Shown: positions 1 to 9,342, counted from the first letter of the stretch. The stretch is DNA of 64,000 nt from Streptomyces sp. NBC_01591 (GCF_035918155.1 NZ_CP109328.1:992001-1056000); one strand, 5' to 3'. Program-made: numbers and translations. Notes: generated by a model from the letters alone, not told the origin.

Positions 1-327
1 GATCTCCTCCGCCAGGCCGCCGGAGGCCAGGCGGGCATTGCCCTGCACCGCCGACAGCGTGGTGGAGAACACCACCTTGGGGAGCGCCTTCCAGACCGCG
101 GCAAACTCGAGCGTTGAGAAGTCGAGCGATGGATTCTGGTCGACGGTCTCCCAGTACAGCATCGTCTCGTACAGCCGTCGTCCCAACAGGTGGACACCGG
201 CCTCTCGCACCTCGTCGGTAGCGAAGCGAAAGACCTCCTCGTCGGGCGGCGTCCAGTCGAAGCCGCCGTCCGGCCCGACGATGTAGCCGTCCAGTGAGAC
301 GCCCATCGAATACGTCACGCTGTGCAT
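1..327 (-). CDS. Dihydrofolate reductase-like (RibD C-terminal family) protein, 3' end outside window
   Basis: The 109 codons present begin MHSVTYSMGVSLDGYI and continue through GPDGGFDW and LLGRRLYETM. This is the N-terminal pattern of the small actinobacterial DHFR/RibD-C proteins (usually about 180-200 residues), which are NADPH-binding Rossmann-like reductases of mostly unknown substrate. The start is fixed by AGGAGG seven bases upstream of the ATG at 325-327. The C-terminal part runs off the left edge. It is not the housekeeping folA, and substrate cannot be inferred. The family assignment is by motif recognition only. Confidence 0.85.
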   Translation of the reverse strand, partial: MHSVTYSMGVSLDGYIVGPDGGFDWTPPDEEVFRFATDEVREAGVHLLGRRLYETMLYWETVDQNPSLDFSTLEFAAVWKALPKVVFSTTLSAVQGNARLASGGLAEEI

Positions 328-412
328 CAGAAGTCCTCCTCGGTAACGGGTTCGACAGTACGACCGCCGGACGCCGCAGGACTCATCGCGACGCGAGATC
401 CACTGGGTCGAG

Positions 413-705
413 TCACCTCACGAGATCATTTCGTTGAGAAAACCTCAGTGACTCCTGTTTTCCACCGTCCAGTGCCAGCGAACCAGACCGGATGGCTTCC
501 GGCGTTGCCTGATCGGCGGTCAGGCTGGTGACCTCGTGCACAATTTCCTTGGACAGCCGGTTGCCAAGGTGGTCGAAGGTGTCTCGGCGGATCCGGAACA
601 CTTGTGCCGCACCAGGAAACGTGATGCCCTCGGCGGGCGCGATCCAGATCGCCCGACGCACGACCCTGCGCCCACTACGGTCCTCGGTGGCATGATGTTC
701 GCTGC
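413..705 (-). pseudogene. ISAs1-family transposase fragment
   Basis: A reading frame on the minus strand contains FPGAAQVFRIRRDTF, SKEIVHEVTSLTADQATPEA and an Arg-rich GRRVVRRAIW stretch. These match the C-terminal third of ISAs1/H-repeat transposases (normally about 370-400 residues). The conserved RGHWGIEN-type block that should follow is lost, so the fragment is decayed at both ends. It abuts the 3' end of the neighbouring regulator gene and no terminal repeats were found. Confidence 0.7.
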
Positions 706-792
706 CCGGCGCGGCCGGTCCGTCCTCCGGCATACTTTCGGCCCGGATCTTACCGATGGACTCCGAAGGCACGCCGGAATGACGGTTCGACG

Positions 793-1626
793 TCACCGTG
801 CGCACAACCGGTCCAATGCCGACTGGCTCTCATCGTCCGCGGCGCGGCAGATCATCAACCGCTGGTCCGGATCTTGGAGGGGCATAAGCACTTCGAAGTG
901 CACGGCGATCACACCGGCGCCCGGATGCCGCATCACCTTGTGTCCGCGGCCGTTGACCTTCACGTCTCGTTCGGCCCACAATCGCGCGAATTCCTCGTTA
1001 CGGGTGCTGCATTCGGTGATGAGGTCGGTCAACGCCTGGTCCTCCGGGTGCGCGGCCCACGCTGCGCGCAGGTGAGCGATTCCCTCCCGCACGACGCGCT
1101 CGCGGTCGACATAGAGCTCGCGTATTTCCGGGTGTACCAGGCACAGCCACATCGCATTGCGCTGCGCCGGCGGCAGGGTTTCGAAATCCAGCAGCAGCCT
1201 GGCCATTTCGCTGTTCCAGGCCAGGATGTCGTAGCGGTGGTTCATCAGCATGGCCGGCAGTGGCGACAGGTCGGCGACCAGCCGGGCCAGCGGCGGCGCC
1301 GCAGTGGTGGCGGGCTTGTCGGCGTTGCGGGGGCGCTGCTGGGCCAGGCTGAAGAGGTAGGCGCGTTCGCCGGGGGCCAGGCGCAGCGCCCGGGCCAGCG
1401 CCTCCACCACGTTCGCTGAGGGCCGCAGTCCCCGGGCCTGTTCCAGCCGCACGATGTAGTCGATGCTGACCCCGGCCAGTTCGGCGACCTCTTCGCGGCG
1501 CAGTCCTGGGGTCCGACGGGCCTGCTGACGCGACGGCAGGCCGAAATCGTCCGGGTTCAGGCGTTCGCGCCGGGTCCGCAGGAATGCGGCCAGCTCCTGT
1601 GTCGTGTCCACCGTGCGGGTCGTCAT
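793..1626 (-). CDS. MmyB-type helix-turn-helix transcriptional regulator
   Basis: 277 residues. An XRE-type HTH lies at about residues 12-75 (FLRTRRERLNPDDFGLP, then RTPGLRREEVAELAGVS, the family hallmark), followed by a MmyB-like PAS-fold ligand-binding domain (about 110-270) with NHRYDILAWN and the FARLWAERDV region. It is divergently transcribed from the aldo-keto reductase at 1744, with about 117 bp between starts. In this family that arrangement usually means the regulator controls the divergent oxidoreductase or transporter gene. Length is normal and the gene looks intact. Ligand unknown. Confidence 0.9.
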   Translation of the reverse strand: MTTRTVDTTQELAAFLRTRRERLNPDDFGLPSRQQARRTPGLRREEVAELAGVSIDYIVRLEQARGLRPSANVVEALARALRLAPGERAYLFSLAQQRPRNADKPATTAAPPLARLVADLSPLPAMLMNHRYDILAWNSEMARLLLDFETLPPAQRNAMWLCLVHPEIRELYVDRERVVREGIAHLRAAWAAHPEDQALTDLITECSTRNEEFARLWAERDVKVNGRGHKVMRHPGAGVIAVHFEVLMPLQDPDQRLMICRAADDESQSALDRLCAR

Positions 1627-1656
1627 GTTCGGCCCAACAGACAGGGTAGGACTGGT

Positions 1657-1729
1657 GTTCCCAGGAACTTCTTTCCCTTATCCCCGGCTCGCGGCGGTCA
1701 CAGACTTGTGCTCGACAACGGATCACAAG
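1657..1729. promoter_or_regulatory. Divergent control region of MmyB regulator and aldo-keto reductase
   Basis: The intergenic region holds two inverted repeats: GTTCCCAGGAAC at 1657-1668, and CTTGTG at 1705-1710 paired with CACAAG at 1724-1729. Either could be the operator of the adjacent regulator. Operator function is inferred from position only. Confidence 0.4.
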
Positions 1730-1743
1730 CACAGGAGGACACG

Positions 1744-2808
1744 ATGTCGCTCACCCTCGACACCTACCGGCTGCTCGGCCGCTCCGGGCTGCGGATCTCA
1801 CCGCTGGCGCTGGGCGCGGCGACCTTCGGCACCGAGTGGGGCTGGGGCGCCGAGCAGGACGAGGCGCGCAAGCTGTTCGACCTCTACGTCGAGCGCGGCG
1901 GCAACTTCATCGACACCGCCAACACCTACACCAATGGCAGCTCTGAGCGCTTGCTGGGTGAATTCACCCGCGACAACCGCGAAAGCCTGGTGCTGGCAAC
2001 GAAATACACCACGCTGCGCCGGCCCGGCGACCCGAATTCCGGGGGCCCTCACCGCAAGAGCCTTTTCGCGTCGGTGGAAGCCAGTCTGCGACAGCTGAAT
2101 ACGGACTACATCGATCTGCTGTACCTGCACGTGTGGGATTTCACGACACCGGTCGGGGAGATCCTGCGCGGCATGGACGATCTGGTCCGGCAGGGCAAGG
2201 TCTTGTACGTGGCGATCTCCAACGCCCCGGCCTGGCAGGTGTCGCGCATGCAGGCGATCGCCGACCTGCGCGGCTGGTCGCCGCTGGTCGCGCTGCAGAT
2301 CGAATACAACCTGATCGAGCGTACCGGGGAACGTGACCTGATCCCCATGGCACGCGAGATGGGGTTGGGCGTGGTGCCGTACTCGCCACTGGCCGGCGGG
2401 GTGCTCACCGGCAAGTACAGCCGCGACGACCTGACCGCGGCGAACGCCGCGGTCGACGACGGCACCCGTAAGAATTTCAACATCGCCAACGGCGGGCTGA
2501 CCGAACGCAACTTGGACATCGCTGATGTCGTGATGGAGGTCGCCGCGGAGCTGGGCCGCACAACCGCCCAGGTCGGGTTGGCCTGGACCCTGCAGAACCC
2601 GGACGTGACGGCATCGCTCATCGGCGCCCGCACTCTCGCGCAACTGGAGGACAATCTGGGTGCCCTGGAGGTCGACTTCACGGCCTCCCAACTGGCCCGC
2701 CTCGACGAGGCCAGCGCGATCGAACTCGGCTTCCCGCACGACATGCTCGCCAGCGACAGGATGCGCGCGGTGACCCACGGCGACCTGAAGGTCGAAACCC
2801 GCCGCTGA
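1744..2808 (+). CDS. Aldo/keto reductase
   Basis: 354 residues from ATG 1744, chosen because AGGAGG at 1733-1738 sits five bases upstream; a longer frame open from 1708 lacks this. The family tetrad is visible: Asp57 and Tyr62 in GGNFIDTANTY, Lys87 in LATKYT, His129 in LLYLHVWD. C-terminal LIGARTLAQLEDNLGALEV is the NADPH-binding segment typical of the AKR family. It is a cytoplasmic NADPH-dependent carbonyl reductase or alcohol dehydrogenase of unknown substrate, probably controlled by the divergent MmyB regulator. Intact and of normal length. Confidence 0.92.
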   Translation: MSLTLDTYRLLGRSGLRISPLALGAATFGTEWGWGAEQDEARKLFDLYVERGGNFIDTANTYTNGSSERLLGEFTRDNRESLVLATKYTTLRRPGDPNSGGPHRKSLFASVEASLRQLNTDYIDLLYLHVWDFTTPVGEILRGMDDLVRQGKVLYVAISNAPAWQVSRMQAIADLRGWSPLVALQIEYNLIERTGERDLIPMAREMGLGVVPYSPLAGGVLTGKYSRDDLTAANAAVDDGTRKNFNIANGGLTERNLDIADVVMEVAAELGRTTAQVGLAWTLQNPDVTASLIGARTLAQLEDNLGALEVDFTASQLARLDEASAIELGFPHDMLASDRMRAVTHGDLKVETRR

Positions 2809-2822
2809 TACCCGATATCGGG

Positions 2823-2856
2823 CCCCGGGGGCAGCACTGCTACCCCCGTCGGGGTG
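2823..2856 (+). terminator. Hairpin terminator after aldo-keto reductase
   Basis: CCCCGGGGG-c-AGC / GCT-a-CCCCC-gt-CGGGG can fold into a strong stem with a three-base loop just downstream of the stop at 2808. No U-tract follows, as is common in high-GC actinobacteria. Confidence 0.65.
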
Positions 2857-2934
2857 ATCATCGGCAGACCTCTGCCGTGGATATGGGTCGTGATTCCTCT
2901 GACGAATCCGGGGCGTTGACCCAAGGCCGGGTGG

Positions 2935-4640
2935 TTAGGGCTCGTAAAGAATCAACACGTTGGTTTGGTCTCTGTCGTGAGGGTCGCGCCGTGTGCGGTG
3001 GCGTGGACGAGGAGTCCTGCCAGGGTGCTGAGGTGTGCTGCTGGGGGCTGGGGTGTGTGCGTGCTGGTCCATCAGTCGTCGGATCTCGCTGGTGGTGTGG
3101 CGGATGGTGTCCTTGCTGACGGCGAAGAGGTGGGCCAGCACGGTAGGCGGCAGAGCGAGGTTTTGTTGCAGCACGGTGGCCAGGACCCGGTCGGCCAGGT
3201 CGAGTTTGGCTTTGCGGCCGCCGCCCGGGGCCCGGCGCCGGGTGCCGCCGTCGCGTCGGGTGGCCGGGTCCTGTTTCTGCAGCGCCTGCCAGCCAGGGGT
3301 CAGGGTCTCGGTCAGCTCGGCCAGTGCGGTGCAGGTCATGCCGGTCAGCGCGGGATGTGACAGGGCACCGCGGTCGAAGACCGCCGCCGGCCCGGGCGTC
3401 GGCCTGGTGGGGTCTGCCGGGCTGGCGGGGTGGGGGTGCACGGTGTAGTTCCATTCGCCGTGGAAGGCATGTCCGGTGACCGGCGCCGCGTTCAGCTCGG
3501 TGTCGCTGACCTTCACACCGGTGGGATAGGTGCCGGTGTCGAGTTCGGCGTGGACGGTGAGACCGGTGCGGGTGGTGGTCGCGGCGATGGACTGCACGAC
3601 GACCTCGTGGCTGTTCAGCGCTCTGCCGCGCCAGTTCATGGTGATCGCGGAGAACAGCCGATGCTCCACCTTGTTCCACTTCGATGTGCCCGGCGGCATG
3701 TGGCAGACCGTGACGGCCAGGCCGGTCCGGGCGGCGAACGCGGCCAACTCGGTCTTGAAGGCCCGGGTGCGGTAGCCGTTGGAGCCGCCGGCATCGGCAG
3801 TGATCAACAGACGTCTGGCCTGCGGGTAGTCGAGGCGTCCTTGCCCGTTCCACCAACGGCGGATCGATTCGACCGCGAAGGCTGCGGTGTCGTGATCCGT
3901 ACCGACATTCACCCAGCCGGTGTCCGCCGCCAGATCGTAGATGCCATAAGGCAGGGCCTTGCCCAGTGCATCGCTGGGGAAGTCATGGACGTCAACCCGC
4001 ACGGGTTCACCGGCCGGCCGCCATTGACGTCCCGCATTCTTGAAATCCCCGACGACTTCCTTCTTTTTCGTGTCCACACTGACCACCGGCTCGCCCTCCG
4101 CCTGATGGTCCTTGACCTGGTCGTTGATGTACCGGAACTGCGCGTCCCGGTCGGGGTGCTGAGCGCCCTCAAGGGTCTTGGCATTGGCCTGCAGACTGAA
4201 ACCGTTCTCCCGCAGCAGCCTGCCCACGGTCGGCGCCGACGCGGTATGGCCCTGCCGCGTCAGCTCCCCGGCCAGAGACCGCAGCGACTTGGTCGTCCAC
4301 CGCAGCGGCGACATCGGATCCCCCGCTCATCCGGCTCGACCAGCGCCAGCAACGCCGGAACGAGCAGCCGGTCAAGCTTCTCGGCGCTCTTGCGACCGCC
4401 GCCGTCCCGGCGGACCCGGCCATCGGGCAGTGGGTCCTCACCGCCCTCCAACTCGAAGACACCCTTCCGCACCGTCGTCTCGCTCACCCCTGCGGCACGC
4501 GCGACGGCCCGGACCCCACCGTGCCCCAGCAGCCGGGCCTCGGCGGCCAGCGCCAGCCGCTGCTGCCGCTCATTCAGATGAGGGAACAACACTCCGAATC
4601 TCAGGGCAAGTTGGTCACGAACCTCACTCGGTATGCGCAT
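2935..4640 (-). pseudogene. ISAzo13-family (DDE) transposase, frameshifted
   Basis: The N-terminal frame (4640 down to about 4320) starts MRIPSEVRDQLALRFGVLFP and carries a helix-turn-helix (GVRAVARAAGVSETTVRKG). The catalytic frame (from about 4325 down to 2935) contains VVSVDTKKKEVVG, LLITADAGGSNGYR and CHMPPGTSKWNKVEHR, the ISAzo13 catalytic signature. The two join at a run of five G: the first frame reads LVEPDERG and continuity with DPMSPLRWTTKS needs a -1 shift there. That may be a one-base deletion or a slippage site. The stop codon TAA at 2935-2937 comes from the target duplication, and the last ~50 residues look atypical, so the C-terminus may also be shifted. Confidence 0.8.
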
Positions 4641-4694
4641 ACCACACCAACGACAGGGAGACCGTGAAGCAACGTGTTGATTCTTTACGAGCCC
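2938..4694 (-). mobile_element. ISAzo13-family insertion sequence
   Basis: The two ends carry perfect inverted repeats of about 25 bp (from GGGCTCGTAAAGAATCAACA on the left; its complement ends at 4694). The flanks show a 3-bp duplication TTA at 2935-2937 and 4695-4697. The element contains one transposase split by a frameshift. Its right end directly abuts the next IS, sharing the TTA(G) target. Confidence 0.85.
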
Positions 4695-4698
4695 TTAG

Positions 4699-6360
4699 CC
4701 TCGATGTTTCGTGACGGTCCGTTGGTTTCTCCGGTGGGCCGTTTCGGCTTGTCGGGGCGGCTGTGTGCATGTTGATGGCCCGGCTGTCGCGTCGGGTGGG
4801 CGTCGGGTTCCACGGCTCCGAGGGCATTCGGCTGCTGGTCGGGGTGGGTCGTTGTTGCTGTTCAGTTGGGGTTCGGCAGGGCTTGGAGCCGGGCGAAGGC
4901 GCTGGTGATCGTGTCGGTCCAGGGCCAGTGGCGGGCCAGGCGGAGGATGCGTCGGCGGCTGGTGGTGACCAGGCGGGCTGCGGCGGTGAACAGTCGCAGC
5001 CGTAGGCGTTTGGGTTCCCAGCGGCGGGCCGTGCCGGTCAGGGCGAGCATCGGCATCCATGCCAGCAGGTCCAGGGCGAGCTGGACGATCTCCAGCCAGA
5101 CCTGGTTCTGGGCAGTGTGGTGCAGGGGCGGGTTGCGCAGGCCGGTGTCGCGGGCCGCGTGGATCCGGTCCTCGGCGCGGGCGCGCTGGCGGTGCCGCAG
5201 TTCCAAGGCCGCGATCGCGGTGCCGGTGGTGTTGGTGGCGAAACAGGTCAGACGCATGCCGTCGGTGTCGGTGAACCTCAACTGCGCTCCGGGATGGGGA
5301 CGTTCCTTGCGCACAATCAACCGCATCCCGGCCGGCCAGCCCTTGAGGAGGTCCCCGGCCAGTCCGGCCACCCAGGCGCCGTCGCGGAGCTGGCTGTCAG
5401 GTTCGACCGCTGCCGTCCAGGCCGAGTCCGGGACCCGCAGCACAGCGTGGTGGACGGCGTCGGTGATCGTCATACCGACCGAGTAGGACAGCCACCGGCC
5501 GCGCGCAGTGAGCCAGTCCAGGAACTCGTGGGTGCCGCCGGCGGAGTCGGTGCGGATCAGGGTGCGGCGGCCGCGCCGGTACTGCTTGGGCAACTGGGCC
5601 AGGGCCAGCCGGGTGGTGGTGATGTGGTCGGCCGCGGTGTTGCTGCCTGCGTTGCCCGGCCGCAACAGGGCGGCCACCGGCTCCCCGGACCCGGCCGACC
5701 CGTGGTCGACGAACGCGACCAGCGGATGGTGCCCGAAGGTTCGCTTCCAGGTCGCGGTGGCGTCCTGCTTCTCGGAGTGCGCCAGGACCAGCACGCCGTC
5801 GATGTCCACGATGACTTGACCGTTCGCGTCGGGGGCATCGGCCTGGGCCAACTTCCATACGTGCTCGCGCACTTCGGCCCTGGCCCGGCGGATCGCGGCC
5901 AGCGCATGAGAGCCGGCCCCGGCCAGGGTGTCCACCAGTCTGGAGACGGTGGGATCGGAGGCCACTGGTCCGAACAGCGCGGGCTCGGCCCGCAGCACCG
6001 CCACGTCTGACAAGCAGTCCCCGCCCAGCGCGACCGCCAGCGCGAGGTCCAGCAGGATCTTGCCCGGGTCGTGCACCGCCCGCGGCTTGCGCCACGGCGC
6101 CAGCGCCGCCGATATCGCCGTGTCCAGACCGGTCTTGCGGACGGTCTCCGCCAGCAGCACCCCGCCGGCCTGCGAGACCACCGCGCCGCCGTCGCCCTGG
6201 ACGCGGACAGGCGGATACGACCCGATACGCTTGTTCACCTGGAGAGTGCTTCTTTCCTTGCAGCTGACAGGACCCTCACCGAGTCCCATCGTTGCAGGTC
6301 AGAAGCATTCTCCGTTTATCTGATCAAGACCCGGACAAGCCCGCTCGCAAGGGCGCGAGG
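4699..6360 (-). mobile_element. IS1380-family insertion sequence, copy A
   Basis: 1,662 bp flanked by the 4-bp duplication TTAG (4695-4698 and 6361-6364), with ends CCTCGATGTTTCG... and ...GGGCGCGAGG. It has the same length as copy B at 12892-14553 and the same target sequence TTAG. It carries one intact transposase. Confidence 0.88.
4862..6238 (-). CDS. IS1380-family transposase (intact copy A)
   Basis: 458 residues from GTG at 6236-6238 (VNKRIGSYPPVRVQG), chosen by alignment with copy B, which starts at the equivalent GTG. Family motifs include DPTVSRLVDTL, VIVDIDGVLVLAHSEKQDA (first catalytic Asp region), TLIRTDSAGGTHEFLDWL (second) and the C-terminal WLEIVQLALDLLAWMPMLAL. It acts on the terminal repeats of its own element. 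No frameshift or internal stop, so this is probably the active copy that could also mobilise copy B in trans. Confidence 0.92.
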   Translation of the reverse strand: MNKRIGSYPPVRVQGDGGAVVSQAGGVLLAETVRKTGLDTAISAALAPWRKPRAVHDPGKILLDLALAVALGGDCLSDVAVLRAEPALFGPVASDPTVSRLVDTLAGAGSHALAAIRRARAEVREHVWKLAQADAPDANGQVIVDIDGVLVLAHSEKQDATATWKRTFGHHPLVAFVDHGSAGSGEPVAALLRPGNAGSNTAADHITTTRLALAQLPKQYRRGRRTLIRTDSAGGTHEFLDWLTARGRWLSYSVGMTITDAVHHAVLRVPDSAWTAAVEPDSQLRDGAWVAGLAGDLLKGWPAGMRLIVRKERPHPGAQLRFTDTDGMRLTCFATNTTGTAIAALELRHRQRARAEDRIHAARDTGLRNPPLHHTAQNQVWLEIVQLALDLLAWMPMLALTGTARRWEPKRLRLRLFTAAARLVTTSRRRILRLARHWPWTDTITSAFARLQALPNPN

Positions 6361-6681
6361 TTAGCCGTTTTCCCGGCCCGGCAGGGGCGCACCCTCCAGG
6401 AAGGCGTGATAGGTCTCGACGGCTTCCGGATCGACTTCAGGGTTGGAGGGGCCGTAGCGGGTGTCGGTGCGGTCCCGCTTCGGCCCGGAGACCCAGAACT
6501 CCTCGTTGGTCTGCACGTCGTAGAAGTTCGCATCGAACATCCCCCCTGCCCGGCGCAGTGTCCTCCCGTGAAAGTACCCAGTGCTCCAGGTCTTCGAGAA
6601 GTCCACCCACCCGATCCACGAGGGTCCGCGGTCGGTGTTGTAACCAGTCTTCAACTGCACGAACATGAGACGTCGAGGCAT
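6361..6681 (-). CDS. Small conserved Streptomyces protein of unknown function (106 aa)
   Basis: From ATG 6679-6681 the protein reads MPRRLMFVQLKTGYNTDRGPS, with WIGWVDFSKTW, FHGRTLRRAGGMFDANFYD and C-terminal FLEGAPLPGRENG. I recognise this as a conserved small Streptomyces family, often mislabelled in databases as a DXP synthase, with no known function. Its TAA stop (6361-6363) is inside the TTAG target duplication of IS1380 copy A, so the element inserted exactly at the end of the gene without damaging it. The open frame extends upstream into an IS1380 end remnant, which is not part of the gene. Confidence 0.75.
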   Translation of the reverse strand: MPRRLMFVQLKTGYNTDRGPSWIGWVDFSKTWSTGYFHGRTLRRAGGMFDANFYDVQTNEEFWVSGPKRDRTDTRYGPSNPEVDPEAVETYHAFLEGAPLPGRENG

Positions 6682-6764
6682 ACGCTCAGGGTCCTGCACA
6701 GACCGCACCCGTGACCAGCCATTTTGCGGGCGCCTACGAGACCCCGCGCCACCGCCGACAAGGG

Positions 6765-6923
6765 CTCGGGCAGGTGGGTACGGCCCGATGCGCTCGTTCA
6801 CCTGGAGAATGCTTCTTTCCTTGCAGCGGGCAGAACCCCTGGCAAGTCCCATCGTTGCAGCTCAGCAGCACTCTCCACCTATCTGATCAAGACCCGCACA
6901 AGCCCGCTCGTGAAAGCCCAAGG
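6765..6923 (-). mobile_element. IS1380 terminal remnant
   Basis: This stretch closely follows the transposase-start end of copies A and B: the CACCTGG(A)GA..TGCTTCTTTCC leader, CATCGTTGCAG, TATCTGATCAAGACCCG and a final CCCAAGG followed by TTAA. Only about 160 bp of that end survives, including the former GTG start and first codons (VNERIGPYPPA). It is a third, deleted copy. Confidence 0.75.
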
Positions 6924-7100
6924 TTAACTCCGCACGCTCTGCCTCGCTGAGTGCCATCCGCCGGTCAGCGAACGCGAGCGCCACTTGCGCACCGTCTCCG
7001 TGGATACCCTGAAATCCGCTGGCACACGTGTGTTTGACGCGCCTTCCGCGCAGGCAGAACGATCCGGGCCCGCTCCGCCACACGAGGTGGGACGTGCCAC
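6924..7100 (-). pseudogene. IS630-family transposase N-terminal relic
   Basis: The DNA matches the intact IS630 transposase gene at 41660-43009 in its helix-turn-helix part: CTCCGCACGCTCTGCCTCGC, GAACGCGAGCGCCACTTGCG and CCCGCTCCGCCACACG all have close counterparts near 42710-42920. The remaining peptide RRMALSEAERAELT corresponds to LVLSEAERAELTRW. It is heavily deleted. Confidence 0.65.
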
Positions 7101-7185
7101 ACAGGGCCGCCGTACCTCATGTGTGATGAACTATGGCTCGGTTTCGAGATGTTGATCTCGTCTCGGCAAGAAAGTGGGAGGGATC

Positions 7186-8928
7186 GTGAACCTTGGCGGG
7201 GGGACGTGGCAGCGACTGACCGCCGTGGTGCTCGTCATGGCGGTGGCGGCTGGGTGTACGGGGCAGGGCGAAGGGCCGGACGGCGGAAACGACAAAGACC
7301 TGCTGCGGAACCACGACTGGACGCAGATGCCAGGCACCACCGCGCGGAACGACATCCTGCGGGTCAGCGCATCGGATCGGCACATCGTGGAGCAGGACTC
7401 CTCCGGCGGCCAGCCCAATCCCCCGCTGAACCTGGCCGGCCCGCATCTGAGGTCCGATGGCGACTTCACCGTCACCGCACGCATGTCCGGTGTGGGCGAC
7501 GATGACGGCGACTCATGGCTGCGGCTGTACGGACGGGTACCGGTCATCTACGACGAGTGGCGGCAGGAGCGGCCCTCACTCCGCGTAGGCGTGACCGCCG
7601 ACGGACAAGTGAAGGTACAGATATGGGACGGCGAGGGCGACGAGCCAGCCACCTCCAAGGTTTTCGACTGCGGCTGCTCCGGGACGGTGACGCTCGCCGT
7701 GTCGAGCATCGGTGACACCTTCCGCGTGAAAGCCGACGGGCGGCTTCTGGGAACCGTGCAGGACCCGGGGGTGTTCGCCGAGGGCACTGTCTGGTTCGGT
7801 CTGGAGGCGGACGCGGGCGAAGACGAGCGCCGCGAGGGATGGCGTCTGACGCAGCTGATCGCGCGGGCAGAGAGCGGTGACTCGCTCCGCGTGGTCAACG
7901 CGCCGCAGCTACGCCAGGAGCAGTCCGACGACTCGCTGCGTGCGCGGGCCGCAGACGTGGGGCGGCCGTTCGACGTCGGCGCCGCCCTAGCCGAGAACCC
8001 GCTGCTCACCGACTCCCGCTACCGGGCGCTCGCGGGGAGCCAGTTCTCCATGCTCACTCCGGAGAACGCGTTCAAGCCACAGTTCCTCCACCCGCGCCGG
8101 GGCGTCTACGACTTCCGCGACGCGGACCTACTCGTACGCTTCGCCCGCGCAAACGACATGAAGGTGCATGCGCACACCCTCGTCTGGCACGAGGCTCTGC
8201 CCAACTGGATGCGGGAGAACGACGATCCCGAGGAGGTGCGCCGGACCATGCTCCGGCACATCGCCACGGTCGCCGGTCACTTCAAGGGAAAGGTCGCGGA
8301 ATGGGACGTGGTCAACGAGCCCATGTCCGACGACGAGAAAAGCTACACCAACGGGGATCTTGGTCTGCGCTCCGAGCAGAGCCCGTGGTTCGAGGCCATG
8401 GGCGAGGAGTACATCGACGAGGCGTTCAGGGCCGCCCACCGGGCCGATCCGAAGGCACGGCTATTCCTCAACGAGTACGGGGTCGAGGAGGAAGGCGAGC
8501 GGTGGGACGCCCTTTACGATCTGGTCAAGCGGCTCAAGGAACGGGGCGTACCGATCGACGGCGTGGGTTTCCAGAACCATGAGTACGCACCCGGCGACCG
8601 CATCGACCCGGAGACCTTCCGCAGCCATGTGCGGGATCTGGCGGAGCTCGGGGTCCAGGCGCGGGTGTCGGAGATGGACGTCCCCATAGGCGAGGACGAG
8701 GAGGACGGGCGGGAGACCCAGGCCGACGAGATGGTGGGCAAGCTGCGGGTCTGCCTGGAGGAGCCGAACTGCACATCGTTCTCCACATGGGGATTCACCG
8801 ACCGGTACGGTTCCACCGCCGACACCAAGATCTATCCTCCGCGCACGGCCGATTCCCTGCCGTGGGACGCGGCCCTGCGGCCGAAGCTGGCGTACGAGCG
8901 CCTGCTCGAGGCCTTTGACGAGGCGTGA
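7186..8928 (+). CDS. GH10 endo-1,4-beta-xylanase, predicted lipoprotein
   Basis: 580 residues from GTG 7186, preferred over an upstream GTG at 7174 because GGGAGGG lies just ahead of it. A signal peptide with a hydrophobic core (LTAVVLVMAVAAGC) suggests lipid attachment at Cys24. Residues about 45-230 form a concanavalin/LamG-like beta-rich region (DGDFTVTARMSG, SLRVGVTADGQVKVQIW). Residues about 260-575 are a GH10 barrel: HTLVWHEALPNWM, WDVVNEP with acid/base Glu378, ARVSEMDVP with nucleophile Glu496, and STWGFTDRYG. It would cut xylan backbones at the cell surface. Monocistronic, with a strong hairpin downstream. The N-terminal domain is unusual in lacking a standard CBM13 or CBM2 signature. 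Confidence 0.9.
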   Translation: MNLGGGTWQRLTAVVLVMAVAAGCTGQGEGPDGGNDKDLLRNHDWTQMPGTTARNDILRVSASDRHIVEQDSSGGQPNPPLNLAGPHLRSDGDFTVTARMSGVGDDDGDSWLRLYGRVPVIYDEWRQERPSLRVGVTADGQVKVQIWDGEGDEPATSKVFDCGCSGTVTLAVSSIGDTFRVKADGRLLGTVQDPGVFAEGTVWFGLEADAGEDERREGWRLTQLIARAESGDSLRVVNAPQLRQEQSDDSLRARAADVGRPFDVGAALAENPLLTDSRYRALAGSQFSMLTPENAFKPQFLHPRRGVYDFRDADLLVRFARANDMKVHAHTLVWHEALPNWMRENDDPEEVRRTMLRHIATVAGHFKGKVAEWDVVNEPMSDDEKSYTNGDLGLRSEQSPWFEAMGEEYIDEAFRAAHRADPKARLFLNEYGVEEEGERWDALYDLVKRLKERGVPIDGVGFQNHEYAPGDRIDPETFRSHVRDLAELGVQARVSEMDVPIGEDEEDGRETQADEMVGKLRVCLEEPNCTSFSTWGFTDRYGSTADTKIYPPRTADSLPWDAALRPKLAYERLLEAFDEA

Positions 8929-8950
8929 GGCATCAGGGCTCCCGGACCAC

Positions 8951-8989
8951 TGGGGCCCTACCCACGCTGAAAGCATGGGTAAGGCCCCA
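8951..8989 (+). terminator. Long hairpin terminator after xylanase
   Basis: TGGGGCCCTACCCA pairs with TGGGTAAGGCCCCA with a single mismatch (14-bp stem, 11-base loop), 22 bp after the stop. A competing hairpin GGCCCC/GGGGCC follows immediately. Confidence 0.8.
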
Positions 8990-8994
8990 CCTCG

Positions 8995-9342
8995 GGGCCA
9001 GCTTTAACGGCGCCGCCGGTACGCGGTCCGACGCTACGCACGGAAGTCACGAGTTCTTCGTCGTGAACATCAGCACGAAGACGCTCGACGGCAAGGTGAG
9101 CTGGACCAACGACAACACCGGCAATCAGACTATCGATGTGAGCGGTGGACGCGACGGACTGGAGGAACGTGGACTGGCCGGTGGCTCACGCGGCTGCGAT
9201 CGCCTGGCACGCGGTGAAGGCAGGGAATGTCCTGTCTCTGGAGCCCGAGCTGTACGCGGGTACTGGTATCACTCCGCTGAACCCCGCCTGACCCCGTACC
9301 CCAGGCGAGGCGCCGCGGTGGGCACGGGTTCAGTCCAGATGG
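8995..9342. other. No intact gene; two short coding-like remnants
   Basis: On the plus strand, HEFFVVNISTKTLDGKVSW followed by TNDNTGNQTIDV (about 9045-9140) and, in another frame, DWRNVDWPVAHAAAIAWHAV ending LNPA* (about 9155-9291) look like protein-derived text. Neither has a start codon with an RBS and I cannot name them. They are probably ends of deleted genes. Confidence 0.4.
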
